Of a stretch of 64,000 nt of DNA, positions 45,595 through 54,475 are shown one piece after another (position 1 is the stretch's first letter; each line of letters starts with the position of its first letter). Source of the DNA: Citrobacter sp. MGH106 (GTDB lineage Bacteria; Pseudomonadota; Gammaproteobacteria; Enterobacterales; Enterobacteriaceae); contig NZ_KQ089822.1 of NCBI RefSeq assembly GCF_001037495.1, positions 2,046,001 to 2,110,000 on the forward strand. The letters run 5' to 3'. The notes beneath the pieces were generated by a model. That model saw only the letters and a list, made by a program, of their open reading frames with translations. It was not told the DNA's origin and searched no databases. The position numbers and the translations under genes are program-made.

Positions 45595-46677
45595 TTAGAA
45601 CTGGTAGTTCAGGCCAACAGCCACAACGTTGTCGGTGCTTACACCAGCAATACGAGTGAAGTTGTTGTCATCCAGCAGGTTGATTTTGTAATCAACGAAG
45701 GTGGACATGTTTTTGTTGAAGTAATAGGTAGCACCCAAGTCTACGTATTCAACCAGATCCTGGTCACCGAATACAGCGATGTCTTTACCTTTGGATTTCA
45801 GGTAAGCAACGGACGGACGCAGACCGAAGTCGAACTGGTACTGAGCAACAGCTTCAAAGTTCTGAGCTTTTTCAGCGATACCGTTAACATTGGAACCGTA
45901 GGTGGTCATGTTGCGGGTTTCAGAGTAGGTGGTTGCCAGGTAGATGTTGTTCGCATCATATTTCAGACCAGCAGCCCATACTTCAGCGTTTTCACCGTTA
46001 GCTTTGAAAATGCTGCTACGGTTGTTCTGAAGGTCGGTACGGTCAGATTTCGCATAGGTAGCACCTACGCCAAAACCTTCGTATTCGTAAGTAGTAGACA
46101 GACCAAAGCCGTCGCCGTTAGCTTCTTGTACGTTGCTACGGTCGTTTTTGCCCTGGTACTGAGCTGCGAAGTTCAGACCTTCAACCAGACCGAAGAAGTC
46201 GGTGTTACGGTAGGTTGCAACGCCGGTAGTACGGCTGGTCATGAATACGTCAGTCTGGGTCCAGGTATCACCACCGAACTCAGGCAGAACGTCGGTCCAT
46301 GCGCCGATGTCGTACGCTACGCCGTAGTTACGGCCGTAGTCGAAAGAACCGTATTCAGCGAATTTCAGACCAGCGAATGCAAGACGGGTTTTATCGCTGT
46401 TAGAACCACCGGTGGATTCAGCACGGTTACCTTTGAATTCATATTCCCACTGACCAAAACCGACCAGCTGGTCATTGATCTGAGTTTCGCCTTTGAAGCC
46501 CAGACGCGCATAAGTTTTGTCACCATCGCTTCCGTTATCATCAGAGAAGTAATGCTGAGCGTGAACTTTACCGTACAGATCCAGTTTGTTTGCGTCTTTG
46601 TTATAAATCTCAGCTGCGTTTACCGCACCTGCTGCCAACAGGGAAGTCACTGCCACTGCAACTAATTTAAGTTTCAT
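45595..46677 (-). CDS. ompD: Outer membrane porin OmpD (general porin family)
   Basis: The 360-residue precursor has a signal peptide of 21 residues ([21 protein letters not shown]) and a 16-strand beta-barrel ending in the outer-membrane targeting phenylalanine of VGLNYQF. It is closest to Salmonella OmpD/NmpC among trimeric OmpC-type porins, with the L3 constriction block [20 protein letters not shown] conserved. It lets small hydrophilic solutes cross the outer membrane. Synteny (smvA-ompD-yddG) agrees with Salmonella. ompD mRNA there is a target of several Hfq-dependent sRNAs; I did not verify their sites. Variation lies in predicted surface loops, as usual. Confidence 0.92.
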   Translation of the reverse strand: MKLKLVAVAVTSLLAAGAVNAAEIYNKDANKLDLYGKVHAQHYFSDDNGSDGDKTYARLGFKGETQINDQLVGFGQWEYEFKGNRAESTGGSNSDKTRLAFAGLKFAEYGSFDYGRNYGVAYDIGAWTDVLPEFGGDTWTQTDVFMTSRTTGVATYRNTDFFGLVEGLNFAAQYQGKNDRSNVQEANGDGFGLSTTYEYEGFGVGATYAKSDRTDLQNNRSSIFKANGENAEVWAAGLKYDANNIYLATTYSETRNMTTYGSNVNGIAEKAQNFEAVAQYQFDFGLRPSVAYLKSKGKDIAVFGDQDLVEYVDLGATYYFNKNMSTFVDYKINLLDDNNFTRIAGVSTDNVVAVGLNYQF

Positions 46678-47126
46678 TCTAAATAATCCTTATAATTTTT
46701 TCTTGGTGTGATTCCTAAACCATTGCTAAACGAAGGTGTTCGTCAATGGCAAACCATTTTTAAATGACGTTGTGGTATGAGTTCAATAATAAGTTTCATA
46801 ATATTACGGAATATTTGAATTTGTGTGATCCAGATCTACATAATACAACTGATTGTATTAGTCGATATATGTGACTTGTCTGGATATATATATTTACCTG
46901 GGGGACTATTGAGGAGCGTATGGTTTAATTAACGTTAGTTTCGGTTGTGTAATATATGCATGCGAAAGAATATTGTTCATATTGCAATACTTTCGACTAT
47001 TGATTAATAAATCACATATTTAACATTTAATTAAACAAATGCAAACATTAAATGCAAGCTAAATGAACGTTAATTATCCATAATTTGATTATAGTGTAGC
47101 CGGGTTCTGAAAGCCCAGCTTCTTTT
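46678..47126. promoter_or_regulatory. Long AT-rich gap upstream of ompD
   Basis: This 449-bp AT-rich gap follows yddG and precedes ompD on the minus strand. It must hold the ompD promoter and leader; an AAGGAT ribosome-binding site lies before the ompD ATG. A GC-rich inverted pair, AGCCGGGT/AGCCCAGCT near 47097-47121, sits at the end of yddG and may terminate it. No ORF or known sRNA gene is recognisable, although the length would allow one. Confidence 0.45.
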
Positions 47127-48008
47127 TCAGGCGCGACGTGTTGCTAACCAGCAAAGCAAGGAACCAGCACAGACCATCAGTGCGCCTTGCCAGAACGAAA
47201 ACGAAAGTGGGGCGCTGAGTAATACGGCCGCGAGTGCAGACGACAGTACCGGGGTGAAATATGAACCAACGGCCATCACCGTCACGTTGCCGTGTAAAAT
47301 ACCAATATTCCACGCTGCATAGGCAAATCCTAACGTTAATGCTGCGGTAAACAGCTTAATGGTCACTGGAGTGCTGAAAACCATTTCTGGTTGAGGAGTG
47401 ATAAAATAATAAACCCACAAACTCGTTGCCGTAAGTAAAACGAACACGGTAATACCATTAAAACCCTTCGCATATTTATTGGTCACTGTGCAATATGTTG
47501 CCCAGATAAATGCACCGAGAAAAGCGAGGAAATAACTGAGTGGGCTGGTCGCAACATTGTTTATAATTTCACCAGGTTTGAGTCCATTATCACCACCTAA
47601 TACCCAACAGACTCCGGTCAATGCGACAATTAATCCAGGGATTACCAACCAGGTTGTTTTTTGACCATTGAACAATATGGCAAACAATATTGTCAGGCTT
47701 GGCCAGAGATAATTGACCATTCCTACCTCGATAGCCTGGTGTCGGGTTGCGGCATATCCTAATGCCAGCGCCAGACATATTTCATAGCTGACAAAAAGTA
47801 CGCTACCGGCGATTAAATAACGAACAGGAATTTTGCGGATATTTGGAAATCCGACAGTAAAAATAAGCAGGAGACCACTTAATGAGAAGATCATCGCGGC
47901 ACCACCTGCAGGCCCGAGTCCTTCGCTAACCCCACGAATCAGTCCTACCATCGTGCTCCATAACACAATGGCAATGAGCCCAATTAACGTTGCTTTTTGT
48001 TTTGTCAT
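47127..48008 (-). CDS. yddG: Aromatic amino acid exporter YddG (DMT family)
   Basis: The 293-residue protein has ten predicted membrane helices and two EamA repeats, and closely matches E. coli YddG, which exports phenylalanine, tyrosine, tryptophan and paraquat-like compounds. Helix blocks such as FVSYEICLALALGYAATRHQAIEVGMVNYLWPSL split over two helices are almost invariant in orthologues. It is divergent from fdnG and upstream of ompD on the same strand. In Salmonella YddG and OmpD are both linked to methyl viologen efflux, which fits the neighbouring smvA. Confidence 0.94.
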   Translation of the reverse strand: MTKQKATLIGLIAIVLWSTMVGLIRGVSEGLGPAGGAAMIFSLSGLLLIFTVGFPNIRKIPVRYLIAGSVLFVSYEICLALALGYAATRHQAIEVGMVNYLWPSLTILFAILFNGQKTTWLVIPGLIVALTGVCWVLGGDNGLKPGEIINNVATSPLSYFLAFLGAFIWATYCTVTNKYAKGFNGITVFVLLTATSLWVYYFITPQPEMVFSTPVTIKLFTAALTLGFAYAAWNIGILHGNVTVMAVGSYFTPVLSSALAAVLLSAPLSFSFWQGALMVCAGSLLCWLATRRA

Positions 48009-48097
48009 GCTGAATTTCAGTCCACGGTACTGGCGAAAATGAAGCTGAAATTTATAGCACCTTTACACTAAAACACGCCAACTAATTACCTTTTGCC

Positions 48098-48113
48098 TAA
48101 CCCCTTGGGGGTA
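48098..48113. promoter_or_regulatory. NarL/NarP-type 7-2-7 site upstream of fdnG
   Basis: TAACCCC-TT-GGGGGTA is an inverted pair of NarL heptamers with a 2-bp spacer and one mismatch. Its centre is about 62 bp upstream of the FNR-like site centre. E. coli fdnG has a NarL site near -102 and FNR near -42.5, almost the same spacing, so nitrate activation is expected. Confidence 0.7.
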
Positions 48114-48160
48114 CGAAGGTTAAACAAACTGCACTATTTAGTAGCGGAACCGTTTCGTTA

Positions 48161-48174
48161 TTGATTTGACGCAA
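48161..48174. promoter_or_regulatory. FNR-like site upstream of fdnG
   Basis: TTGATTTGACGCAA matches the FNR consensus TTGATNNNNATCAA fully in the first half and at three bases in the second. A -10-like GATAGT at 48194-48199 is correctly placed for a class II FNR promoter. Anaerobic induction is inferred. Confidence 0.6.
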
Positions 48175-48295
48175 AAAAATTATGGATATAGCTGATAGTT
48201 TCGTCGCGAAGTTGTACACGCCATCTTCCTGGTTGCCGCTTTCAGTGCAACTTGAGGATGTCAGTGTACGCATCCCTGCAAAAAAGAGGAAAGCA

Positions 48296-51200
48296 ATGGA
48301 CGTCAGCCGCAGACAATTCTTTAAAATCTGCGCGGGCGGTATGGCGGGAACAACAGTTGCTGCATTGGGTTTCGCACCCAAGATGGCACTGGCTCAGGCA
48401 CGAAACTATAAACTGTTACGTGCGAAAGAGATCCGAAACACCTGCACATACTGTTCCGTAGGTTGCGGGCTATTAATGTATAGCCTGGGTGATGGAGCAA
48501 AAAACGCCAAAGAGTCGATTTACCATATCGAAGGGGATCCGGATCATCCGGTAAGCCGTGGGGCACTCTGTCCTAAGGGCGCGGGATTACTGGATTATGT
48601 GCACAGCGAGAATCGTCTGCGCTACCCGGAATATCGCGCTCCGGGCTCCGATAAATGGCAACGCATTAGCTGGGATGAAGCATTCTCCCGCATTGCAAAA
48701 CTAATGAAAGCTGACCGCGACGCCAACTTTATTGAGAAGAATGAGCAGGGCGTAACGGTAAACCGCTGGCTTTCAACCGGGATGCTGTGTGCATCTGCGG
48801 CAAGTAATGAAACCGGCATGCTGACGCAAAAATTTGTGCGCTCACTTGGCATGCTGGCTGTAGACAACCAGGCGCGCGTCTGACACGGACCAACGGTAGC
48901 AAGTCTTGCTCCAACATTTGGTCGCGGTGCGATGACCAACCACTGGGTTGATATCAAAAACGCTAACGTCGTAATGGTGATGGGCGGTAATGCCGCTGAA
49001 GCACATCCGGTGGGATTCCGCTGGGCGATGGAAGCCAAAAACAACAATGATGCCACGCTGATTGTTGTCGATCCCCGTTTTACACGTACAGCCTCGGTTG
49101 CGGATATCTATGCGCCGATTCGTTCCGGTACGGACATTACGTTCCTTTCCGGCGTGTTGCTGTATCTGATTGAAAATAACAAAATCAACGCTGAATACGT
49201 TAAGCACTACACCAACGCCAGTCTGCTGGTGCGGGATGATTTTGCTTTTGAAGACGGTCTGTTCAGCGGTTACGACGCGAAAAAACGTCAATACGATAAA
49301 TCGTCCTGGAACTACCAGTTCGATGAAAACGGCTACGCGAAACGTGATGAAACATTGAGCCATCCGCGCTGTGTGTGGAATCTGCTGAAACAGCACGTTT
49401 CCCGCTATACGCCTGATGTGGTGGAAAACATCTGCGGAACGCCGAAAGCCGACTTCCTGAAAGTGTGTGAAGTGCTGGCCTCCACCAGTGCAGCCGACCG
49501 TACCACGACCTTCCTGTACGCGCTGGGCTGGACGCAGCATACCGTAGGGGCGCAGAACATCCGCACCATGGCGATGATCCAGTTGCTGCTCGGTAACATG
49601 GGGATGGCCGGTGGTGGCGTAAACGCCTTACGTGGTCACTCCAATATTCAGGGGTTAACTGACTTAGGTCTGCTCTCTACCAGCCTGCCAGGCTATCTGA
49701 CGCTGCCGTCAGAGAAGCAGGCGGATCTGCAAACCTATCTGGCGGCGAACACACCAAAAGCAACGCTGGCCGAACAGGTTAACTACTGGGGCAACTATCC
49801 GAAGTTCTTCGTCAGCCTGATGAAATCTTTCTACGGCAATGCAGCGCAGAAAGAGAACGACTGGGGTTTTGAGTGGCTGCCGAAGTGGGATCAGTCCTAC
49901 GACGTCATCAAATACTTCAACATGATGGATAGCGGGAAAGTTACCGGCTATATCTGTCAGGGCTTTAACCCGGTTGCGTCCTTCCCGGACAAAAACAAAG
50001 TGGTTCAGTCGCTGAGCAAACTGAAGTATCTGGTGATTATCGATCCGCTGGTAACTGAGACCTCAACGTTCTGGCAAAACCACGGCGATTCTAACGATGT
50101 CGATCCGGCATCGATCCAGACCGAAGTGTTCCGTCTGCCATCAACCTGCTTCGCAGAAGAAGACGGCTCAATTGCCAACTCCGGTCGCTGGCTGCAATGG
50201 CACTGGAAAGGTCAGGACGCACCGGGCGAAGCCCGCAATGACGGCGAGATTCTGGCCGGTATTTATCATCGTTTGCGCGAGATGTATCGCACTGAAGGTG
50301 GTAAGGGCGTCGAGCCAGTGCTGAAAATGAGCTGGAACTATAAGCAACCGGACGAGCCGCATTCTGAAGAGGTGGCGAAAGAGAATAACGGCTATGCGCT
50401 GGAAGATCTTTATGATGCCAACGGCGTGCTGGTTGCGAAGAAAGGTCAGTTGCTCAACAGCTTTGCGCTCCTGCGTGATGATGGTACTACGGCATCCTCC
50501 TGCTGGATTTATACCGGTAGCTGGACTGAGCAGGGTAACCAGATGGCTAACCGCGATAATGCCGACCCGTCAGGGCTGGGTAATACGTTGGGTTGGGCAT
50601 GGGCATGGCCTCTGAACCGTCGCGTACTGTATAACCGCGCCTCGGCGGATCCGCAGGGTAAACCGTGGGATCCAAAACGCATGTTGATCAAGTGGAACGG
50701 GACGAAGTGGACAGGCAACGACATCCCTGACTTCAACAACGCAGCACCGGGCAGTGGTACCAATCCGTTTATCATGCAACCGGAAGGGCTGGGTCGTCTG
50801 TTCGCCATCGATAAGCTGGCGGAAGGGCCGTTCCCGGAACACTACGAGCCGATGGAAACGCCGCTGGGAACTAACCCGCTGCACCCGAACGTTATCTCCA
50901 ACCCGGCTGCGCGTCTGTACGAAGCGGATGCGTTGCGTATGGGGAATAAACAGGACTTCCCGTACGTCGGTACGACCTACCGTTTGACCGAACATTTCCA
51001 CACCTGGACTAAGCATGCCTTGCTGAATGCGATTGCCCAACCAGAGCAGTTTGTGGAGATCAGCGAAACGCTGGCGGCAGCAAAAGGTATTGCCAACGGT
51101 GACTATGTGAAGGTCAGCAGCAAACGCGGATTTATTCGTGCAGTTGCGGTAGTCACGCGTCGCCTGCGCACCTTGCATGTTAATGGTCAGCAGGTCGAAA

Positions 51201-51343
51201 CGGTGGGGATCCCAATTCACTGGGGCTTTGAAGGAGTCGCGCGTAAAGGCTTTATCGCCAACACCCTGACGCCGAATGTCGGTGATGCAAACTCGCAAAC
51301 GCCGGAATACAAAGCGTTTTTAGTTAACATCGAGAAGGCGTAA
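48296..51343 (+). CDS. fdnG: Formate dehydrogenase N alpha subunit FdnG (selenoprotein)
   Basis: The gene encodes a 1015-residue selenoprotein, matching E. coli FdnG in length. An in-frame TGA at 48881-48883 encodes selenocysteine 196, so the two open frames 48296-48883 and 48884-51343 are one gene. Residues 1-33 are a Tat signal with SRRQFFK; CTYCSVGC binds [4Fe-4S]. The enzyme oxidises formate to CO2 at a bis-MGD molybdenum centre on the periplasmic face and sends electrons through FdnH and FdnI to menaquinone, typically for nitrate respiration. The ATG at 48296 has an AGAGGA site; 38 upstream in-frame residues are leader DNA. Expression needs SelB and tRNA-Sec. Confidence 0.97.
48881..48911 (+). 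promoter_or_regulatory. Selenocysteine UGA and bacterial SECIS hairpin in fdnG
   Basis: The TGA at 48881 is followed by a stem-loop at 48894-48911 whose arms pair as GG-AGCAA / TTGCTCC with a bulged T and a short GTC-containing loop. This resembles the SelB-binding minihelix in fdhF and fdnG of E. coli and directs selenocysteine insertion. Confidence 0.85.
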
Positions 51344-51355
51344 GGGGGCGAACAT

Positions 51356-52240
51356 ATGTCTATGGAAACGCAGGACATCATTAAAAGGTCCGCAACAAAC
51401 TCCATCACGCCGCCGCCTCAGGCACGTGATTACAAAGCAGAAGTCGCGAAACTGATCGACGTTTCCACCTGTATAGGCTGTAAAGCCTGTCAGGTGGCAT
51501 GTTCAGAGTGGAACGATATCCGCGACGAAGTGGGTCATTGCGTCGGGGTGTATGACAACCCCGCCGATCTCAGCGCCAAGTCCTGGACGGTGATGCGGTT
51601 TACCGAAACTGAACAGAACGGCAAGCTGGAATGGCTGATTCGTAAAGACGGTTGCATGCACTGTGAAGATCCGGGCTGCCTGAAGGCATGCCCGTCTGCC
51701 GGAGCAATCATCCAGTACGCCAACGGGATTGTTGATTTCCAGTCAGAGCATTGTATCGGCTGCGGGTACTGTATTGCCGGGTGTCCATTTAATATTCCGC
51801 GCCTCAATAAAGAGGATAACCGCGTGTATAAATGTACGCTGTGCGTGGATCGCGTCAGCGTTGGGCAGGAACCTGCCTGCGTGAAGACCTGTCCGACCGG
51901 GGCGATACATTTCGGCACCAAGCAAGAGATGCTGGAAATGGCCGAGCAGCGTGTGGAAAAACTGAAAGCACGTGGTTTCGAACATGCTGGTGTCTACAAC
52001 CCGCAGGGTGTGGGTGGAACACACGTTATGTACGTTCTGCATCACGCCAACCAGCCGGAGTTGTACCACGGTTTGCCGAAGGATCCGCAGATTGATACTT
52101 CTATCAACTTGTGGAAAGGTGCGCTGAAACCGCTGGCAGCCGCCGGATTTATCGCCACCTTCGCCGGACTGATTTACCACTACATTGGTATTGGCCCGAA
52201 TAAGGAAGTGGACGACGACGAGGAGGATCATCATGAGTAA
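51356..52240 (+). CDS. fdnH: Formate dehydrogenase N beta subunit FdnH (Fe-S)
   Basis: The 294-residue protein equals E. coli FdnH in length and sequence character. It carries four [4Fe-4S] clusters from cysteine groups [36 protein letters not shown] and [21 protein letters not shown] single C-terminal membrane helix ([20 protein letters not shown]) anchors it. It carries electrons from FdnG to the FdnI haems in the periplasm. It follows fdnG by 12 bp and overlaps fdnI by 8 bp. Confidence 0.97.
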   Translation: MSMETQDIIKRSATNSITPPPQARDYKAEVAKLIDVSTCIGCKACQVACSEWNDIRDEVGHCVGVYDNPADLSAKSWTVMRFTETEQNGKLEWLIRKDGCMHCEDPGCLKACPSAGAIIQYANGIVDFQSEHCIGCGYCIAGCPFNIPRLNKEDNRVYKCTLCVDRVSVGQEPACVKTCPTGAIHFGTKQEMLEMAEQRVEKLKARGFEHAGVYNPQGVGGTHVMYVLHHANQPELYHGLPKDPQIDTSINLWKGALKPLAAAGFIATFAGLIYHYIGIGPNKEVDDDEEDHHE

Positions 52241-52889
52241 GTCGAAAATGATTGTGCGCACGAAATTTATCGACCGCGCCTGTCACTGGACGGTGGTGAT
52301 CTGCTTCTTCCTGGTCGCACTGTCGGGGATTTCGTTTTTCTTCCCGACGTTGCAATGGCTGACGCAAACCTTCGGTACGCCGCAGATGGGGCGCATTTTG
52401 CACCCGTTCTTCGGTCTGCTGATCTTCGTCGCGTTGATGTTCATGTTCGTTCGTTTTGTTCACCACAACATCCCGGATAAGAAAGACATTCCGTGGCTGA
52501 AAAACATTGTGGAAGTGCTGAAGGGCAATGAACACAAAGTGGCGGACGTCGGTAAGTACAATGCCGGGCAGAAAATGATGTTCTGGTCAATCATGAGCAT
52601 GATTTTTGTGCTGCTGATCACCGGTATTATTATCTGGCGTCCGTACTTCGCGCAGTTCTTCCCGATGCAGGTTGTGCGCTACAGCCTGCTGATCCACGCC
52701 GCGGCAGGCATTATTTTAATGCACGCCATCCTTATCCATATGTACATGGCATTTTGGGTGAAAGGATCGATTAAAGGCATGGTCGAAGGGAAGGTCAGCC
52801 GCCGCTGGGCGAAGAAGCATCACCCGCGCTGGTATCGCGAAGTTGAACGCGAAGAGGCGAAAAAAGAGAACGAGGAAGGGTTGAAATAG
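52233..52889 (+). CDS. fdnI: Formate dehydrogenase N gamma subunit FdnI (cytochrome b556)
   Basis: The 218-residue protein has four membrane helices and matches E. coli FdnI (217 residues). It holds two b haems and reduces menaquinone at the cytoplasmic side. Histidines in [39 protein letters not shown] are candidate haem or quinone ligands. The start ATG lies inside the end of fdnH; an upstream start at 52185 would add 16 residues from the fdnH frame and is rejected. The C-terminal tail is highly charged. Confidence 0.96.
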   Translation: MSKSKMIVRTKFIDRACHWTVVICFFLVALSGISFFFPTLQWLTQTFGTPQMGRILHPFFGLLIFVALMFMFVRFVHHNIPDKKDIPWLKNIVEVLKGNEHKVADVGKYNAGQKMMFWSIMSMIFVLLITGIIIWRPYFAQFFPMQVVRYSLLIHAAAGIILMHAILIHMYMAFWVKGSIKGMVEGKVSRRWAKKHHPRWYREVEREEAKKENEEGLK

Positions 52890-52909
52890 CCCATTAACGT
52901 TCTGCTGAT

Positions 52910-52943
52910 AAAAATGGCGCTACCGATGTAGCGCCATTTTTTT
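52910..52943 (+). terminator. Rho-independent terminator of fdnGHI
   Basis: AAAATGGCGCTAC (52911-52923) and GTAGCGCCATTTT (52928-52940) form a perfect 13-bp stem with a CGAT loop, followed by a seven-T run. It lies 21 bp after the fdnI stop codon. Confidence 0.9.
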
Positions 52944-53018
52944 GCCAAAAAAACGTCATGTTTGTGTCATCTGTGAAACGTAAGGTGTTGTCTTTCCAAT
53001 AATAGAGAGTAAAAGACA

Positions 53019-53621
53019 ATGCTTCTGGTAAAAAAATTACTCGCAGTTAGCCTGTTTCTTTGTGCGTCAGCTCAGGCGCAGAACATCCTTGAATTTCCTC
53101 AGCCGGAAAATAACCCGCAAGAGTTTTATGCCGTGACCGAAATCCCGGCAGGTGGGATCATTAAATATGAAACCGATGCTAAAACCGGCTTTATTGTTGC
53201 CGATCGATTCCAGTCGATGCCGGTTGCCTATCCGGCTAACTATGGCTCACTTACCCAGTCTCTGGCGGGTGACGGTGACCCACTGGATGTTATTTTCTAT
53301 ACCCGTGCGCCGCTGGCACCGGGAACATTGATTAAGCTGCGTGCCATTGGCGTGTTGAAGATGATCGACGGCGGTGAGAAGGACGACAAAATTGTCGCGG
53401 TACCGGCCAGTAAAATTGACCCGACCTATGACGACATCAACGAACTGAGCGATCTGCCAAAAATCGAAGTGCAACGGCTGGAATCATTCTTCCGCGTGTA
53501 CAAAGAACTGCCGGAAGGGCGCAAGAAGGTTGAGCTAAACGGTTTTAACGACGCCGCCGCGGCGAGGCAAGAAATCAAACAGGCCTGGGATGCCTGGAAA
53601 GAGAAAAAACCTCAGCAATAA
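53019..53621 (+). CDS. Secreted family I inorganic pyrophosphatase
   Basis: The 200-residue protein belongs to family I soluble inorganic pyrophosphatases; the signature DGDPLDV is intact near residue 85, and acidic and lysine residues expected at the active site are present (EIPAGGIIKYE, GFIVADRF). Unlike cytoplasmic Ppa it has an N-terminal signal peptide (KKLLAVSLFLCASAQA) cleaved before QNILEF, so it should be periplasmic. It would hydrolyse pyrophosphate outside the cytoplasm. It is a single gene between the fdn operon and higBA. A purpose in phosphate scavenging is inference. Confidence 0.9.
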   Translation: MLLVKKLLAVSLFLCASAQAQNILEFPQPENNPQEFYAVTEIPAGGIIKYETDAKTGFIVADRFQSMPVAYPANYGSLTQSLAGDGDPLDVIFYTRAPLAPGTLIKLRAIGVLKMIDGGEKDDKIVAVPASKIDPTYDDINELSDLPKIEVQRLESFFRVYKELPEGRKKVELNGFNDAAAARQEIKQAWDAWKEKKPQQ

Positions 53622-53628
53622 TGCCATG

Positions 53629-53651
53629 CCGGATAGCGCAAGCTTATCCGG
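53629..53651. repeat. REP element after the pyrophosphatase gene
   Basis: CCGGATA (53629-53635) and TATCCGG (53645-53651) form the palindromic core of a REP sequence, located between convergent genes just after the pyrophosphatase stop. Confidence 0.7.
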
Positions 53652-53677
53652 TCTGCTGTTGCAGCATAAAGCGTGCG

Positions 53678-53962
53678 TTATTGAACGGTAAGCTTGCGCA
53701 GACGTGAAATATCCACGCTTTTTTTTGCTTGTGCGAGGCTCCAGGTATTTTGCAGGTTGAGCCACATTTCCGGAGAACTGCCGATCACGACAGAAAGTTT
53801 GATCGCCATTTCAGGTGTTAACGTTGCTTTTCCGGTTAACAACCGGCTTGCAGTTGAAGGTGCAATCCCCATTGCTCTGGCAAACTCGCGCAGACTGACG
53901 TTCAGCTCGTCCAACGCTTCCTGAATAATATCTCCCGGACGGGGATGATTTGCCATTTTCAT
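53678..53962 (-). CDS. yddM: HigA-family antitoxin (YddM orthologue)
   Basis: The 94-residue protein is a HigA/VapI-type helix-turn-helix regulator and matches E. coli YddM closely ([20 protein letters not shown] opening). The HTH spans about residues 18-60 ([22 protein letters not shown]). It would neutralise the toxin encoded just upstream and repress the pair's promoter. The ATG at 53962 shares one base with the toxin stop codon (TGATG); a TTG at 53965 is the alternative. In the family the toxin gene comes first, as here. Confidence 0.9.
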   Translation of the reverse strand: MKMANHPRPGDIIQEALDELNVSLREFARAMGIAPSTASRLLTGKATLTPEMAIKLSVVIGSSPEMWLNLQNTWSLAQAKKSVDISRLRKLTVQ

Positions 53963-54240
53963 CAATGATAGTCCTCGTAGTTCAGTATGTACGCGTCGCC
54001 ATTGACGAATTCAAACGTAATGCGCCAGTTGCCTGAAACAGAAATTGCCCATATTCCACCACGATCGCCCGTCAGGGGATGGAGTCTATAACCGGGCATA
54101 TTGATGTCTGTAACCCTGCTTGCCGCATCAATAACAGCGAGCCGGTGCCGTAATCGCCGGACATGCTCTGCCATAACGCCTGATGTTCGCCCATGAAGAA
54201 ACAAGTCGCGCAATCCTTTGTGCCTGAAGTTCACGATCAT
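53962..54240 (-). CDS. higB: HigB-family toxin (RelE/ParE superfamily)
   Basis: The 92-residue protein matches the HigB/plasmid-maintenance-killer family of ribosome-dependent mRNA interferases. The fold-typical C-terminal block is [22 protein letters not shown], and the N-terminal [17 protein letters not shown] is characteristic. It should cleave mRNA on translating ribosomes when free of antitoxin. It has an AAGGAAGG ribosome-binding site and is coupled to the HigA-type gene. Length and motifs look intact, so the pair is probably functional, but activity is untested. Confidence 0.88.
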   Translation of the reverse strand: MIVNFRHKGLRDLFLHGRTSGVMAEHVRRLRHRLAVIDAASRVTDINMPGYRLHPLTGDRGGIWAISVSGNWRITFEFVNGDAYILNYEDYH

Positions 54241-54387
54241 TCATGCCTTCCTTGTTCCTTCTGGAGGAACGCTATCATTAGTGTTCCATTAAACGCAACA
54301 TTACGGGGCGCTATTTTGTAAAATAGTGCCGTTAACGGGTTAAAAGGAAAAGCAGGTCAGGGAATATCTGGAAAGCACTACGCAGGA

Positions 54388-54468
54388 ATAACCGGATGGT
54401 GGCTTACTGCCTTATCCAGCCTACACGAGCATTTGCACATGTAAGCCGGATAAGTTTGCTTATCCGGC
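54388..54468. repeat. REP/BIME cluster between higB promoter side and the ABC-F gene
   Basis: Two REP-type units occur: an imperfect one near 54388-54420 (CCGGATGG to CTTATCCAG) and a perfect one with arms GCCGGATAAG (54445-54454) and CTTATCCGGC (54459-54468). The second lies seven bases beyond the ABC-F stop codon and may define the mRNA end. Confidence 0.7.
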
Positions 54469-54475
54469 AATATGT

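Noticed and set aside
45562-46665. 367-codon plus-strand ORF
   Set aside because: It is the exact antisense of ompD, whose signal peptide, barrel and terminal phenylalanine are clear. Strong codon bias in porin genes often leaves the opposite strand open.
48182-48883. Premature stop in fdnG
   Set aside because: The TGA is at codon 196, where E. coli FdnG has selenocysteine, and a SECIS-like hairpin follows; it is recoding, not a pseudogene.
48842-49540. 232-codon minus-strand ORF
   Set aside because: It is antisense to the fdnG coding region around the selenocysteine codon and shows no protein-like motifs.
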